DNA from: an uncultured Bacteroidales bacterium
GTDB taxonomy: Bacteria > Bacteroidota > Bacteroidia > Bacteroidales > Paludibacteraceae
Length of the DNA stretch: 64,000 nucleotides
Reading direction: 5' to 3'
Assembly (NCBI GenBank): GCA_902780495.1
Contig: CACZFM010000013.1
Span: 1 to 64,000, forward strand
Each line of letters opens with the position of its first letter. Position 1 is the stretch's first letter. The notes beneath the pieces are model-generated. The model was not told the DNA's origin and did not search any database. It was given only the letters and a program-made list of their open reading frames with translations. Shown one piece after another: positions 36,085 through 48,139 of the stretch. The translations under genes and the position numbers were made by a program.

Positions 36085-36092
<8 letters not shown>
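35190..36092 (-). CDS. dapA: 4-hydroxy-tetrahydrodipicolinate synthase
   Basis: Condenses pyruvate with aspartate semialdehyde in lysine and diaminopimelate synthesis, using the product of asd (11.8-12.8 kb). The start at 36092 (MTNPSLRGLGTALVTPF) gives 300 residues. The longer in-frame start at 36167 lies deep inside the upstream gene. Signature parts are VLGTTGEAVTLTDEER, the catalytic Tyr in YNVPGRTGVNM and the Schiff-base Lys in VLGIKEASG. The first codons overlap the end of the preceding gene by eight bases, so it is the last gene of a translationally coupled run that includes ligA. Confidence 0.95.
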
Positions 36093-40219
<4,127 letters not shown>

Positions 40220-40238
40220 CGTAAATGTTTGTTTTTTG

Positions 40239-40312
40239 TGACCCTGCTGGGGCTCAAACCCAGAACCTTCAGAACCGGAATCTGACACTCTATTCAATTG
40301 AGCTACAGGGCC
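40239..40312 (-). tRNA. tRNA-Arg (anticodon CCG)
   Basis: A 74-base cloverleaf on the minus strand. The acceptor stem is GGCCCTG / CAGGGTC with discriminator A, the D arm is GCTC...GAGT, the anticodon arm is TCAGA-TTCCGGT-TCTGA with anticodon CCG, and the T arm is CTGGG-TTTGAGC-CCCAG. CCA is not encoded. It lies between the Zn-peptidase and nuclease genes. Confidence 0.95.
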
Positions 40313-40322
40313 GTATGTTGTT

Positions 40323-40988
40323 TTATCTTCTGTTTGATGCAAGCAGAATGTAGTACACCAGCGTGGCAAGTGCCGACAGGGCTGCCACCACGTAGGTATA
40401 AGCGGCGCTTTTGAGGGCGGCTTTTGCCATCGGCGTGGTCTCTACATTGGTGATGCCGGCTGTTTCCAACCATGCCACTGCGCGGCGGCTGGCATCCACT
40501 TCCACGGGCAGTGTGATAAGCGAGAACACGGTGATGACAGCGTACATACCGATACCTATCCACAGCAGCTGCGGGAAAGTGTGGAAGAACAACAAGCCCG
40601 CAAGAATAACCCAACTCACCCATTGTCCGGCAAAACTGGTCACAGGCACCAGCATCGAACGGATGCTGAGCGGTGCATATTCCGTGGCATGTTGGACGGC
40701 ATGTCCGCATTCGTGTGCGGCAATGGCTGCGGCTGCTACGGAAGCGGATGAATAGACCGACTCCGACAGATTGACCGTTTTGTCGCCGGGATTGTAGTGG
40801 TCGGTCAGGTGACCTTGGATGCAGGTCACACGCACATCGTCCAAGCCATTGTCACGAAGCATTTTCTCCGCAACCTCTTTGCCTGTGAGAGGCAGCGACA
40901 CGCGTGAGTACTTCTTGAACTTGGCTTCCACCGATTTGGACACGGCGAAACTCGCAACAGCGATGACTATGAATAATATCCAGTACAT
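40323..40988 (-). CDS. Membrane zinc metallopeptidase (YugP-like)
   Basis: 221 residues. An N-terminal membrane helix (MYWILFIVIAVASFAVSKSVEAKFKKYS) is followed by a cytosolic-type domain with the zinc motif AAHECGHAVQHATEY near residue 112 and three further membrane helices. This pattern is the YugP/Zn_peptidase_2 family of uncharacterised integral-membrane peptidases. Substrate unknown. It follows the Fur-family gene by 19 bases in a run GNAT-Fur-peptidase. Confidence 0.88.
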   Translation of the reverse strand: MYWILFIVIAVASFAVSKSVEAKFKKYSRVSLPLTGKEVAEKMLRDNGLDDVRVTCIQGHLTDHYNPGDKTVNLSESVYSSASVAAAAIAAHECGHAVQHATEYAPLSIRSMLVPVTSFAGQWVSWVILAGLLFFHTFPQLLWIGIGMYAVITVFSLITLPVEVDASRRAVAWLETAGITNVETTPMAKAALKSAAYTYVVAALSALATLVYYILLASNRR

Positions 40989-41007
40989 GTTTCTCTTCGT
41001 TTATAGG

Positions 41008-41487
41008 TTAATCAACAGGTTTTGTTTGTGGTTTCTTACGCAACCGGTGGCACGATTTGCACTCTCCATATATATATAGTGCATAGTGCTTGGGGTTGAA
41101 GTTGTTGTATTTTCGGTTCCTGACCATTTGTGCCAGCACGGTGTCATGAACCAGTGTTTTTCGTCCGCAACGGGTGCAGACTATTTGTATCTGTTCCTGC
41201 TGTGCGGTGTAGAGTTGGTACTCTTTGGCGCGGACGGAGCCTTGCATGTAGTGTTCATAGAGCACTTCGGCTTGTGTCAGCACGCGCAGGCTGTTGTACA
41301 CGGTGGCCCGGCATATATGGTCTTTCGCGAGCAGTTCCACTATTTCCGCCGTGGTGACAGGCCGCTGGAAACGACATAGGCGCTTTAATACGGTTTCCCG
41401 TTCGGGGGAACGGTTCATCTTATGCGCGTCGATGTATGCGTTCAGTTTCTGCAGCGCCTGTTCATATACGGTGTCTTTGCCGGTCAT
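41008..41487 (-). CDS. Fur-family metal-responsive transcriptional regulator
   Basis: 159 residues. The winged-helix DNA-binding half contains NRSPERETVLKRLCRFQRPVTTAEIVELLAKDHICRATVYNSLRVL, with the Fur-type ATVYNSL recognition helix. The dimerisation half carries a CTRCGRK and a CKSC pair that would bind structural zinc. The usual HHHDH-type metal residues are not obvious, so the sensed signal (iron, zinc, peroxide or haem) is uncertain. It lies four bases after the acetyltransferase gene and probably shares its promoter. Confidence 0.88.
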   Translation of the reverse strand: MTGKDTVYEQALQKLNAYIDAHKMNRSPERETVLKRLCRFQRPVTTAEIVELLAKDHICRATVYNSLRVLTQAEVLYEHYMQGSVRAKEYQLYTAQQEQIQIVCTRCGRKTLVHDTVLAQMVRNRKYNNFNPKHYALYIYGECKSCHRLRKKPQTKPVD

Positions 41488-41491
41488 GTGG

Positions 41492-42622
41492 TCAGATGCT
41501 CATGATGTATGCCCGACGGCGTTTGTGTTGTATCTTGTCATACGGGTCGAAGTTGCTCAGCACTTTGTTGTTGGTTTCCAGCATGGAGGTCGTCTCGATA
41601 TGTTTGACCCCGTAGCGCGGGAAATAGGGTATCATGTCGGCAAAGATAAGGCTTGTGATGCCTTTGTCCTGATAGTCGGGCCGAACACCGATGAGCAGCA
41701 GGTCGAACACCTCCATTTTCTTCGCTTTCAGTGCGCGCAACAGGTGGAACCAACCGAAAGGAAGCAGCTTACCTCCGCAACGGCGGACGGCCTGCGATAT
41801 ATCGGGCATCCCCAGTCCTACACCTACCACTTCGTTCTGTTCGTTCACCACGAGGGAGACAAAGTCGAAATTGAGTATCGGGAAATAGATGTCCCTGTAA
41901 TACTCTTTCTGCCGTTGCGTCATGGGCTGGAAGTTGTACAGTTGCTGATAGGCTTCGTCTAGCATATCCATGTATGTGGTGTCGTATTTGCGTTGCAGTT
42001 CGCGTGCGGAACGGACTTTGTCGATACGCACGTGAAAACGCTCGGACACGATACGGCTGAAACGTTGCACGCGTTCCGGCACTTCGGCAGGCGGTGTGAT
42101 GCGGTATTCTATCCAGTCGGCCTCTTTGTTCAACCCGTAGGCTTCCATGTGGCGCGCGTAGTAAGGATAGTTGTAGAGCGATGCCAGCGGTGCCACATAT
42201 TCGAAACCTTCCAGCAGCAACCCCTGATGGTCCCAATCGGTGAAACCGACAGGGCCGTTCATCTCGGTCATCCCCTTGGTTTTGCCCCAAGTGCGGACGG
42301 CATCCAGCAATGCGCGGCTTACATCGGTATCGTCCACAAAGTCCATCCAGCCGAACCGTACGCGGCGGTAGTGCCAGTGTTCGTTGGCTTTGTGGTTGAT
42401 GAGGGCGGCTATGCGCCCCACGGCTTTACCGTCGCGATAGGCCATGAACAATTGGTATTCGCAATGCTCCAACGCCGGGTTTTTCGTTGCATCAAATATA
42501 TTCAGTTCGTCAAAGAACAAAGGCGGACAGTAGAACGGGCAGTCTTTATAGAGACTATTGGCGAACTCGATGAATTGGCTGAGTTGCTTTTTACCTGATA
42601 TAGTGCGGATTTCTACTTCCAT
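41492..42622 (-). CDS. GNAT-fold acetyltransferase-like protein
   Basis: The start at 42622 (MEVEIRTISGKKQLSQFIEFANSLY) lies just after the promoter at 42637-42645, which excludes the in-frame ATG at 42640. 376 residues. The N-terminal part has QLFMAYRDGKAVGRIAALINHKAN and FGWMDFVDD, typical of GNAT beta strands. The C-terminal half carries a second domain with DLLLIGVRPDYQDKGITSLIFADMI, resembling the acetyl-CoA loop. Widespread in Bacteroidetes as an uncharacterised N-acetyltransferase. Substrate unknown. First gene of the GNAT-Fur-peptidase run. Confidence 0.82.
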   Translation of the reverse strand: MEVEIRTISGKKQLSQFIEFANSLYKDCPFYCPPLFFDELNIFDATKNPALEHCEYQLFMAYRDGKAVGRIAALINHKANEHWHYRRVRFGWMDFVDDTDVSRALLDAVRTWGKTKGMTEMNGPVGFTDWDHQGLLLEGFEYVAPLASLYNYPYYARHMEAYGLNKEADWIEYRITPPAEVPERVQRFSRIVSERFHVRIDKVRSARELQRKYDTTYMDMLDEAYQQLYNFQPMTQRQKEYYRDIYFPILNFDFVSLVVNEQNEVVGVGLGMPDISQAVRRCGGKLLPFGWFHLLRALKAKKMEVFDLLLIGVRPDYQDKGITSLIFADMIPYFPRYGVKHIETTSMLETNNKVLSNFDPYDKIQHKRRRAYIMSI

Positions 42623-42636
42623 TTCCCAAAAATCGC

Positions 42637-42645
42637 GCAAAGGTA
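42637..42645 (-). promoter_or_regulatory. Promoter of the GNAT-Fur-peptidase unit
   Basis: The minus strand reads TACCTTTGC, 15 bases before the ATG at 42622, leaving a very short leader. Confidence 0.8.
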
Positions 42646-42707
42646 CTACTTTTTTTTCAATTGTGCAAATTTTTTGCTCAAAACTCCGCCATTTTTTGTA
42701 GATTGGT

Positions 42708-42762
42708 GTATTCTCGGTCCAATCCAGGTCCGTTTTCGGTCCATCATCGGTCCATCTTCGGT
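42708..42762. repeat. Five 11-bp tandem units (CCnnnnnCGGT type)
   Basis: GTATTCTCGGT, CCAATCCAGGT, CCGTTTTCGGT, CCATCATCGGT, CCATCTTCGGT. They lie in the gap between the GNAT gene and tRNA-Met, with the same 11-base period as other intergenic blocks here. Confidence 0.85.
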
Positions 42763-42805
42763 ATCATATTTTTATATTCTCGTGCCACTCTCATGCTTTG
42801 CCATC

Positions 42806-42904
42806 GTCCCGTATCTGTCCCGTAGGTCGCTCGTGGGTCGCAGGTAGGCCTCAAGTCGGGCGTTTGTCGGTAGATGGTCCCGTGATAATCCCGTTAGTTG
42901 TCCG
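42806..42904. repeat. Nine degenerate 11-bp tandem units (GTCCCGT type)
   Basis: GTCCCGTATCT, GTCCCGTAGGT, CGCTCGTGGGT, CGCAGGTAGGC, CTCAAGTCGGG, CGTTTGTCGGT, AGATGGTCCCG, TGATAATCCCG, TTAGTTGTCCG. Each unit has a GT/CG-rich half. The units drift but keep register up to the tRNA terminator. Confidence 0.7.
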
Positions 42905-42911
42905 AAAAGCG

Positions 42912-42948
42912 AACAAAAAAAGAAGATGCCTGTTTCGGCATCTTCTTT
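42912..42948 (-). terminator. Terminator of tRNA-Met
   Basis: A 12-bp stem (AAAGAAGATGCC / GGCATCTTCTTT) with a 6-base loop sits immediately beyond the tRNA 3' end. It is followed on the minus strand by a seven-T run. Confidence 0.9.
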
Positions 42949-42949
42949 G

Positions 42950-43023
42950 TAGCGGGACCCAGGATTGAACTGGGGACCTCATGATTATGAATCATGCGCT
43001 CTAACCAGCTGAGCTATCCCGCC
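42950..43023 (-). tRNA. tRNA-Met (anticodon CAT)
   Basis: A 74-base cloverleaf on the minus strand. The acceptor is GGCGGGA / TCCCGCT with discriminator A, the D arm is GCTC...GAGC, the anticodon arm is CATGA-TTCATAA-TCATG, and the T arm is CCCAG-TTCAATC-CTGGG. It looks like the elongator type. The tRNA-Ile2 that also has a CAT gene anticodon cannot be excluded from sequence alone. Promoter at 43065-43073, terminator at 42912-42948. Confidence 0.93.
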
Positions 43024-43064
43024 AAACTTTCATATGAAAAAGCACCTTTTCAACGAAAGCGGCT

Positions 43065-43073
43065 GCAAAAGTA
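43065..43073 (-). promoter_or_regulatory. Promoter of tRNA-Met
   Basis: The minus strand reads TACTTTTGC, 42 bases before the tRNA 5' end. Confidence 0.75.
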
Positions 43074-43209
43074 CTGCTTTTTTTTAATATGACCAAATAT
43101 TTTGAGAAAAAAGTGATAAATAAACTGTTTTTTATGCGTTTTTTTGCCCGACAGCACAGGATTGGTGCGCTTATTTGTTGAAAAAGTTGCACAATTGAAA
43201 AAAAAGCAG

Positions 43210-43218
43210 TATCTTTGC
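43210..43218 (+). promoter_or_regulatory. Promoter of ribD
   Basis: The -7 element TATCTTTGC has a GTTG -33-like element at 43186-43189, spaced by 20 bases. It excludes the in-frame ATG at 43215 as start. Confidence 0.8.
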
Positions 43219-43241
43219 ACGCTCTAAAAAAGAACCGAACT

Positions 43242-44255
43242 ATGGATTATGCCAAATATATGCGTCGCTGCCTGCAATTGGCCCGCTTGGGTTGCTACTA
43301 TGTGGCTCCCAATCCGATGGTTGGTGCCGTATTGGTGCGCGATACACCGGAAAACGGCGAAGAAGTGCTGGCGGAAGGATGGCACGAGCGTTTCGGGGAA
43401 GGTCATGCGGAAGTGAACTGTTTCCGCCATGCGGCAGAGACCGGCATCACCGATTTTACCGGCTGTACACTTTTTGTCTCGCTGGAACCTTGCAGCCATT
43501 ACGGCAAAACACCGCCTTGCGCCAAACTGATTATCGAGAAAGGTGTCCGAAAAGTGGTGGTTGGCACGCTTGACCCCAATCCCCAAGTGGCGGGTAATGG
43601 CGTGCGTATGCTCCGCGAAGCCGGAATAGAGGTGGTGACGGGTGTGGAAGAGGCCGCTTGCCGCGAACTGAACAAGCGTTTTCTGTGTCTGCATGAGAAA
43701 AACCGTCCGTATGTGGTGCTGAAATGGGCGCAGACGGCAGACGGATATATGGATGGGTTGCGTGATGTCAATGACCTTTCCTTGCGCGGCAAACCGTTGG
43801 TTATCAGTAATTCAGTAACCAAACAACTGGTGCATCAGATGCGTGCGGAGAACATGGCAATCATGGTAGGTACGCGCACGGCGTTGTTGGATAATCCGCG
43901 CCTGTGTACTACGCGTTGGTCGGGCCGCAATCCCGTGCGGGTGGTGTTGGACAGGCATGGCGTTATCCCGCGCGACAGCAAGCTGTTTTCGGCAGATGCG
44001 GAAACATTGGTTTATACCGACACCGACTATCGGCATATCCTTTCCGACCTTGCGGCACGGGGAATACACTCGCTGATGGTAGAAGGTGGCGCGCAGTTGC
44101 TGACCACAATTCTGGAGTCCGGTATATGGGATGAAATACACCTGGAGGTTTCCCCGCAACAGGTGGGGCAGGGCGTGAAAGCACCCGTTCTTTCTTGCCC
44201 GATGGAAGAGATAATGTGCATAGAGAATCATAAAATATACAAAAATGTACGCTAA
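43242..44255 (+). CDS. ribD: Bifunctional riboflavin biosynthesis protein RibD (deaminase/reductase)
   Basis: 337 residues from MDYAKYMRRCLQLARLG. The N-terminal deaminase domain has the zinc ligands in GHAEVNCFRHA and EPCSHYGKTPPCAKLI and removes the pyrimidine amino group. The C-terminal reductase domain (after residue 150: RPYVVLKWAQTADGYMDG, VEGGAQLLTTILESG) reduces the ribosyl side chain with NADPH. It catalyses the second and third steps of riboflavin synthesis. No other rib genes are next to it. It is followed by a gene with its own promoter. Confidence 0.95.
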   Translation: MDYAKYMRRCLQLARLGCYYVAPNPMVGAVLVRDTPENGEEVLAEGWHERFGEGHAEVNCFRHAAETGITDFTGCTLFVSLEPCSHYGKTPPCAKLIIEKGVRKVVVGTLDPNPQVAGNGVRMLREAGIEVVTGVEEAACRELNKRFLCLHEKNRPYVVLKWAQTADGYMDGLRDVNDLSLRGKPLVISNSVTKQLVHQMRAENMAIMVGTRTALLDNPRLCTTRWSGRNPVRVVLDRHGVIPRDSKLFSADAETLVYTDTDYRHILSDLAARGIHSLMVEGGAQLLTTILESGIWDEIHLEVSPQQVGQGVKAPVLSCPMEEIMCIENHKIYKNVR

Positions 44256-44281
44256 TATTTGGTAATTCGGCATTTTTTTCG

Positions 44282-44290
44282 TATCTTTGC
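44282..44290 (+). promoter_or_regulatory. Promoter of the envelope-biogenesis run
   Basis: The -7 element TATCTTTGC has a -33 TTTG at 44258-44261, spaced by 20 bases. The leader before ATG 44299 is only a few bases. Confidence 0.85.
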
Positions 44291-44298
44291 AGCCGCTT

Positions 44299-45216
44299 AT
44301 GAAATACCTGTCTAAAATATATGTATTGTTGTTCCTGTCCGTTGCTTTTTCGGGCTGCGATTTATTCCGTCAGCATAGTCATGAAGGGGTGGTGGCGGAG
44401 TTGAACGGTCACACGCTTACCGAACAGGATTTGCGCCCTTTAATCGTCGGTCTTTCGTCGGAAGACAGCCTGCAAGTGGTGTCGGATTATATCCGCCAGT
44501 GGGCCATCAACATCCTGCAATACGATAAAGCGATGGGGCGTGTGGATGACCGCATAGAAGCCATGGTCAACGATTACCGCCGTTCGCTTTATATCTATGC
44601 CTATGAGCAGGCTCTGATTGCGCGCCGGATGCCCAAAGAGGTGGAAGACTCTGTGTTGCTCCAATTCTACAAAGAGCATCAGAATCAGTTTGTCTTGCGT
44701 GAGAGTATCCTTCGCGGCATATTGCTGGTGATTCCTGAAAAAAGTCCAAAACAAGCCAATCTGCGCAAACTGCTGGCCAATCCCACGGAAGATAATCTGG
44801 AAAAGATAGAGAAATACGCCTATCAGTATTCGGCGGGATATGAACTATTCACTTCGCAATGGCGTACCACGAACGAGATTCTGCTCCGCCTGCCTGTGGA
44901 ACGGGATATTCTGCAAAAAGACTTGCGCAGCCGTTCCTTGATAGAGGTGAAAGACTCGTCCATGATTTATCTGCTGCAAGTGACGGACAAACATCTGGCA
45001 GGCGATTATATGCCCTTTGATTATGCTGCAGACGAAATCAAACAGATTGTTCTGACCGAACGCCAAACCGATTTCCTCCGTGCGCAGAGGGAGAAACTAT
45101 ATGGAGATGCCATTCGGCATAAAAAACTGAAACTCTACAATGTACAAGATGAAAAGAAAAATGGTGCTTCTGCTGTTGCTGACAAGTTGTTTGGCAATGG
45201 CGGACAACGTGATTGA
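44299..45216 (+). CDS. Lipoprotein related to the SurA/PpiC chaperone family
   Basis: 305 residues from MKYLSKIYVLLFLSVAFSGC (lipobox FSGC). The in-frame ATG at 44287 lies inside the promoter and is excluded. After the lipobox come VVAELNGHTLTEQDL, a SurA-like N-terminal helix region, and a degenerate parvulin-like segment (ESILRGILLVIPEKSPKQANLRKLL). Complete prolyl-isomerase motifs are not visible. Probably a periplasmic chaperone for outer-membrane proteins. Its last 68 bases overlap the start of the next gene in another frame, which is unusually long for a same-strand overlap. The C-terminal 20 residues (KKNGASAVADKLFGNGGQRD) are likely a product of that overlap. Confidence 0.8.
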   Translation: MKYLSKIYVLLFLSVAFSGCDLFRQHSHEGVVAELNGHTLTEQDLRPLIVGLSSEDSLQVVSDYIRQWAINILQYDKAMGRVDDRIEAMVNDYRRSLYIYAYEQALIARRMPKEVEDSVLLQFYKEHQNQFVLRESILRGILLVIPEKSPKQANLRKLLANPTEDNLEKIEKYAYQYSAGYELFTSQWRTTNEILLRLPVERDILQKDLRSRSLIEVKDSSMIYLLQVTDKHLAGDYMPFDYAADEIKQIVLTERQTDFLRAQREKLYGDAIRHKKLKLYNVQDEKKNGASAVADKLFGNGGQRD

Positions 45217-46492
45217 TGAAGTGATATGGATAGTGGGCGATGAAGCTATTCTCCGCAGCGAAGTGGAGGAAGAGCGTCTGCGTTCGCAGTATGAGGGACA
45301 AGAGATACAAGGCGACCCGTATTGCGTTATCCCCGAACAAATAGCCATACAGAAACTTTTTCTTCATCAGGCGGAATTGGATTCAGTAGTTGCCAACGAA
45401 TCAACGGTAAGTCATCAGGTGGATATCCGCTTGAACTACTATATCAATCAGATTGGTTCGAAGGAAAAAATGGAGGAGTATTTCCGTAAGACCACTTCCG
45501 AAATACGTGAGGAGATGATGACAACCGTCCGTAACCAGATGATTATCCAGCAGTTGCAACAGAAACTGACGGAGAACATCAATCCCACACCGGCTGAGAT
45601 ACACCGCTATTTCAATTCCCTTCCGCAAGACTCCATCCCTGTGGTGACTGCGCAAGTGGAGGTGCAGATACTGAGTTTTGCGCCGCAAGTGCCGATAGAA
45701 GAAACCGAGCGAATCAAATCGCGTCTGCGTGAGTTTGCCGAGCGTGTGAACAAAGGCGAAGCCGATTTTGCCATGCTTGCCCGTTTGTATTCAGAGGACA
45801 CGGAAAGTGCCAAACATGGTGGCGAATTGGGCTTTCTGGGAAGAGGACAACTGGTGCAGGCATTTGCCGATGTGGCCTTCAACCTGACCGACCCGAAGAA
45901 GATTTCCCGTATTGTGGAAACAGAATACGGTTATCATATCATCCAGTTGCTGGAGAAGAAAGGTGACCGAATCAATTGCCGTCATATCCTAATGCGTCCG
46001 CGTGTGTCCGCTTCGGACAAAGTACGTGCGTTGGAGCGCCTGGATTCGATTGCCGGCAAAGTGCGTGCAGACAGCCTTTCGTTTGAAAAAGCGGTCATCT
46101 ATTTCTCGGAAGACAAACAGACTGCCCTTAATGCCGGTCTGATGATGAACCCGCAGACGGGTGCTTCGCGCTTTGAATATCAGGATCTTCCTCCGGAGAT
46201 TGCCAAACTGGTATATACGATGAAAGAAGGCGATGTGTCCGATCCGTTTGTAATGATGGACCAGACCAGCAATAAAGAGATATGTGCCATTGTGCGGCTC
46301 AAGTCTAAAAAGGATGTCCACAAAGCCAATCTGGTGGATGATTTCCAATTGGTGAAATCGATGCTGAAGAACAAACTCAGCGGAGAACTGCTAGACAATT
46401 GGATTAAGAAGAAACAACAGGAAACCTATACGCATGTGTCTCCCGAATGGCAGGGCTGCGACTGGCAGTATCCGGGATGGGTGAAAGAATAA
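45149..46492 (+). CDS. Periplasmic peptidyl-prolyl isomerase, SurA family
   Basis: 447 residues from MKRKMVLLLLLTSCLAMADN, with ATG 45140 as an alternative. The chaperone N-terminal part is DEVIWIVGDEAILRSEVEEERL, IPEQIAIQKLFLHQAELDSV. Two parvulin domains follow: the first (residues about 175-280) has FAMLARLYSEDTESAKHGGELGFLGRGQLVQAFADVAF. The second (about 285-390) has CRHILMRPRVS and is more divergent. It escorts outer-membrane beta-barrel proteins through the periplasm. It sits in an envelope-biogenesis cluster (OstA next, then a beta-barrel protein). Confidence 0.9.
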   Translation: MKRKMVLLLLLTSCLAMADNVIDEVIWIVGDEAILRSEVEEERLRSQYEGQEIQGDPYCVIPEQIAIQKLFLHQAELDSVVANESTVSHQVDIRLNYYINQIGSKEKMEEYFRKTTSEIREEMMTTVRNQMIIQQLQQKLTENINPTPAEIHRYFNSLPQDSIPVVTAQVEVQILSFAPQVPIEETERIKSRLREFAERVNKGEADFAMLARLYSEDTESAKHGGELGFLGRGQLVQAFADVAFNLTDPKKISRIVETEYGYHIIQLLEKKGDRINCRHILMRPRVSASDKVRALERLDSIAGKVRADSLSFEKAVIYFSEDKQTALNAGLMMNPQTGASRFEYQDLPPEIAKLVYTMKEGDVSDPFVMMDQTSNKEICAIVRLKSKKDVHKANLVDDFQLVKSMLKNKLSGELLDNWIKKKQQETYTHVSPEWQGCDWQYPGWVKE

Positions 46493-46501
46493 GTAAACGC
46501 T

Positions 46502-48130
46502 GTGAAAAGAAGAATCGTCATATATGCTCTTTCTTTCCTGTGTCTCGCTTTGTCGGCACAGGAAAATCGTGTGTATCTGGAGAATTCACGAACCCTCTCT
46601 TTTGACGAGAACCGCTTACCCGATGCACAGATATTGAAGGGCGATGTGCGTTTCCGACATGATGATGCACTGATGTTCTGTGATTCGGCGTATTTCTTCG
46701 AGCGCACCAACTCGGTCACTGCTTTCGGACATGTCCGTTTTGAACAGGGCGATACCTTGCATGGCTTTGGTGATATACTTTACTATGAAGGTGACCGGAA
46801 GTTAGCGCGGCTATGCCGGAATGTGCGTCTGGAACACAAAACCACCATCCTGACAACCGACTCGCTGAATTACGACCGTATCACCAATACCGCCTACTAT
46901 TTCACCGGCGGTAAGATTCAGGACAGCCTGAATGTGCTTACGTCCCGTTGGGGAGAATATTGCCCCTCTACCAACGATGCCATTTTTAAGTACGATGTCT
47001 TTTTGGGCAACAACTCGTTCACGCTCAATGCTGACCGTCTGAAATACAATACAGCCACCAATACTGCTCAACTGATTGCACCTACCACTATCGTATATGA
47101 CGGCGAAACAACTATCTATTCCTCCAACGGATGGTACAATACCTCCACCGAACAATCGATGTTGCTGGATCGTAGTGTGATAGAACATGTGGATGGCAAG
47201 TTCCTGACAGGTGACACCATCTATTATGACAAGAAACAGGGTTTCGGACAGTTGCTGTATAACATTGAGACGAAAGATACCGTCCAGAAAATGACACTTA
47301 CCGGCCATTATGCCGAGTTGTGGGAAAAAGACCGTCGGGGTTTTGTCACCGATAGTGCCATGTTGGAAGACTGGTCGCAACCTAAATCCACTTACATGCA
47401 TGCCGATACGTTGTTTACGGAGCAGTTCCCTTGTTTGGATTCCACCTGCCGTGACACTATTTGGCGGCAAGTGCGCGCTTATCACCATGTGCGGCTGTAT
47501 AACGAAGATTATCAGATTGTTACCGATTCGCTGACCTATGACGGGCGTGACAGTATCATCGTGTTGCATCATGAACCTATTTTGTGGAGCGAAACCAATC
47601 AAGTGGCGGCTGATAGCATTACCATGTACTTGGTGAACGGTACGCTTGACCATATTTATGGTGTGGGTGCCGCTATCGGTATCCAGAAAGAAACGGATGA
47701 GTATTTCAACCAGATTGTAGGAAAGGAGATGTATGCCTATATCCGCAATGGCGCGTTGGACAGGGTGGATGTGATAGGTAATGCAGAGACCATTTTCTAT
47801 CCGAAAGATGACAGTGTGACGTATGTGGGGGTGAACAAGACGCGAAGTTCGCATGTGCAGACTTTTATGCAAGAGGGCAAGATTCATCATGTCCTTTTCA
47901 CCACCGAGACATCCGGTACGCTTTATCCGCTTGACCAGATTGACCGCAAAGAGACATTCTTCCCTTCTTTCTTCTGGGCAGAGAGCGAACGGCCTGCATC
48001 AAAGTCGGATATATTCCTGACACCACCCTCTACCTTGCGCCCGAAAACCACATCGATATCTGCTACCGATGAGGAAGATGAGGTGAAGACACCCAAACAG
48101 AAAAAACAACGAAACAAAAAACGCAAATAA
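46502..48130 (+). CDS. OstA/LptA-like protein
   Basis: The start is GTG at 46502, directly before a signal peptide (KRRIVIYALSFLCLALSAQ). 542 residues. It has a run of short beta-strand repeats of the OstA/LptA jelly-roll type (RLPDAQILKGDVRFRHDDALMFCDSAYFF, TLHGFGDILYYEGDRKLARL, SFTLNADRLKYNTATNTA). It ends in a Lys-rich tail (KTPKQKKQRNKKRK). Related proteins bridge the periplasm and carry lipopolysaccharide to the outer membrane. In Bacteroidetes this version is longer than proteobacterial LptA. Neighbours fit an outer-membrane assembly role. Confidence 0.85.
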   Translation: MKRRIVIYALSFLCLALSAQENRVYLENSRTLSFDENRLPDAQILKGDVRFRHDDALMFCDSAYFFERTNSVTAFGHVRFEQGDTLHGFGDILYYEGDRKLARLCRNVRLEHKTTILTTDSLNYDRITNTAYYFTGGKIQDSLNVLTSRWGEYCPSTNDAIFKYDVFLGNNSFTLNADRLKYNTATNTAQLIAPTTIVYDGETTIYSSNGWYNTSTEQSMLLDRSVIEHVDGKFLTGDTIYYDKKQGFGQLLYNIETKDTVQKMTLTGHYAELWEKDRRGFVTDSAMLEDWSQPKSTYMHADTLFTEQFPCLDSTCRDTIWRQVRAYHHVRLYNEDYQIVTDSLTYDGRDSIIVLHHEPILWSETNQVAADSITMYLVNGTLDHIYGVGAAIGIQKETDEYFNQIVGKEMYAYIRNGALDRVDVIGNAETIFYPKDDSVTYVGVNKTRSSHVQTFMQEGKIHHVLFTTETSGTLYPLDQIDRKETFFPSFFWAESERPASKSDIFLTPPSTLRPKTTSISATDEEDEVKTPKQKKQRNKKRK

Positions 48131-48139
48131 CATTGTAAT

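Noticed and set aside
42708-42904. Possible CRISPR array
   Set aside because: The units are 11 bp without spacers, drift in sequence, and no cas genes are present.
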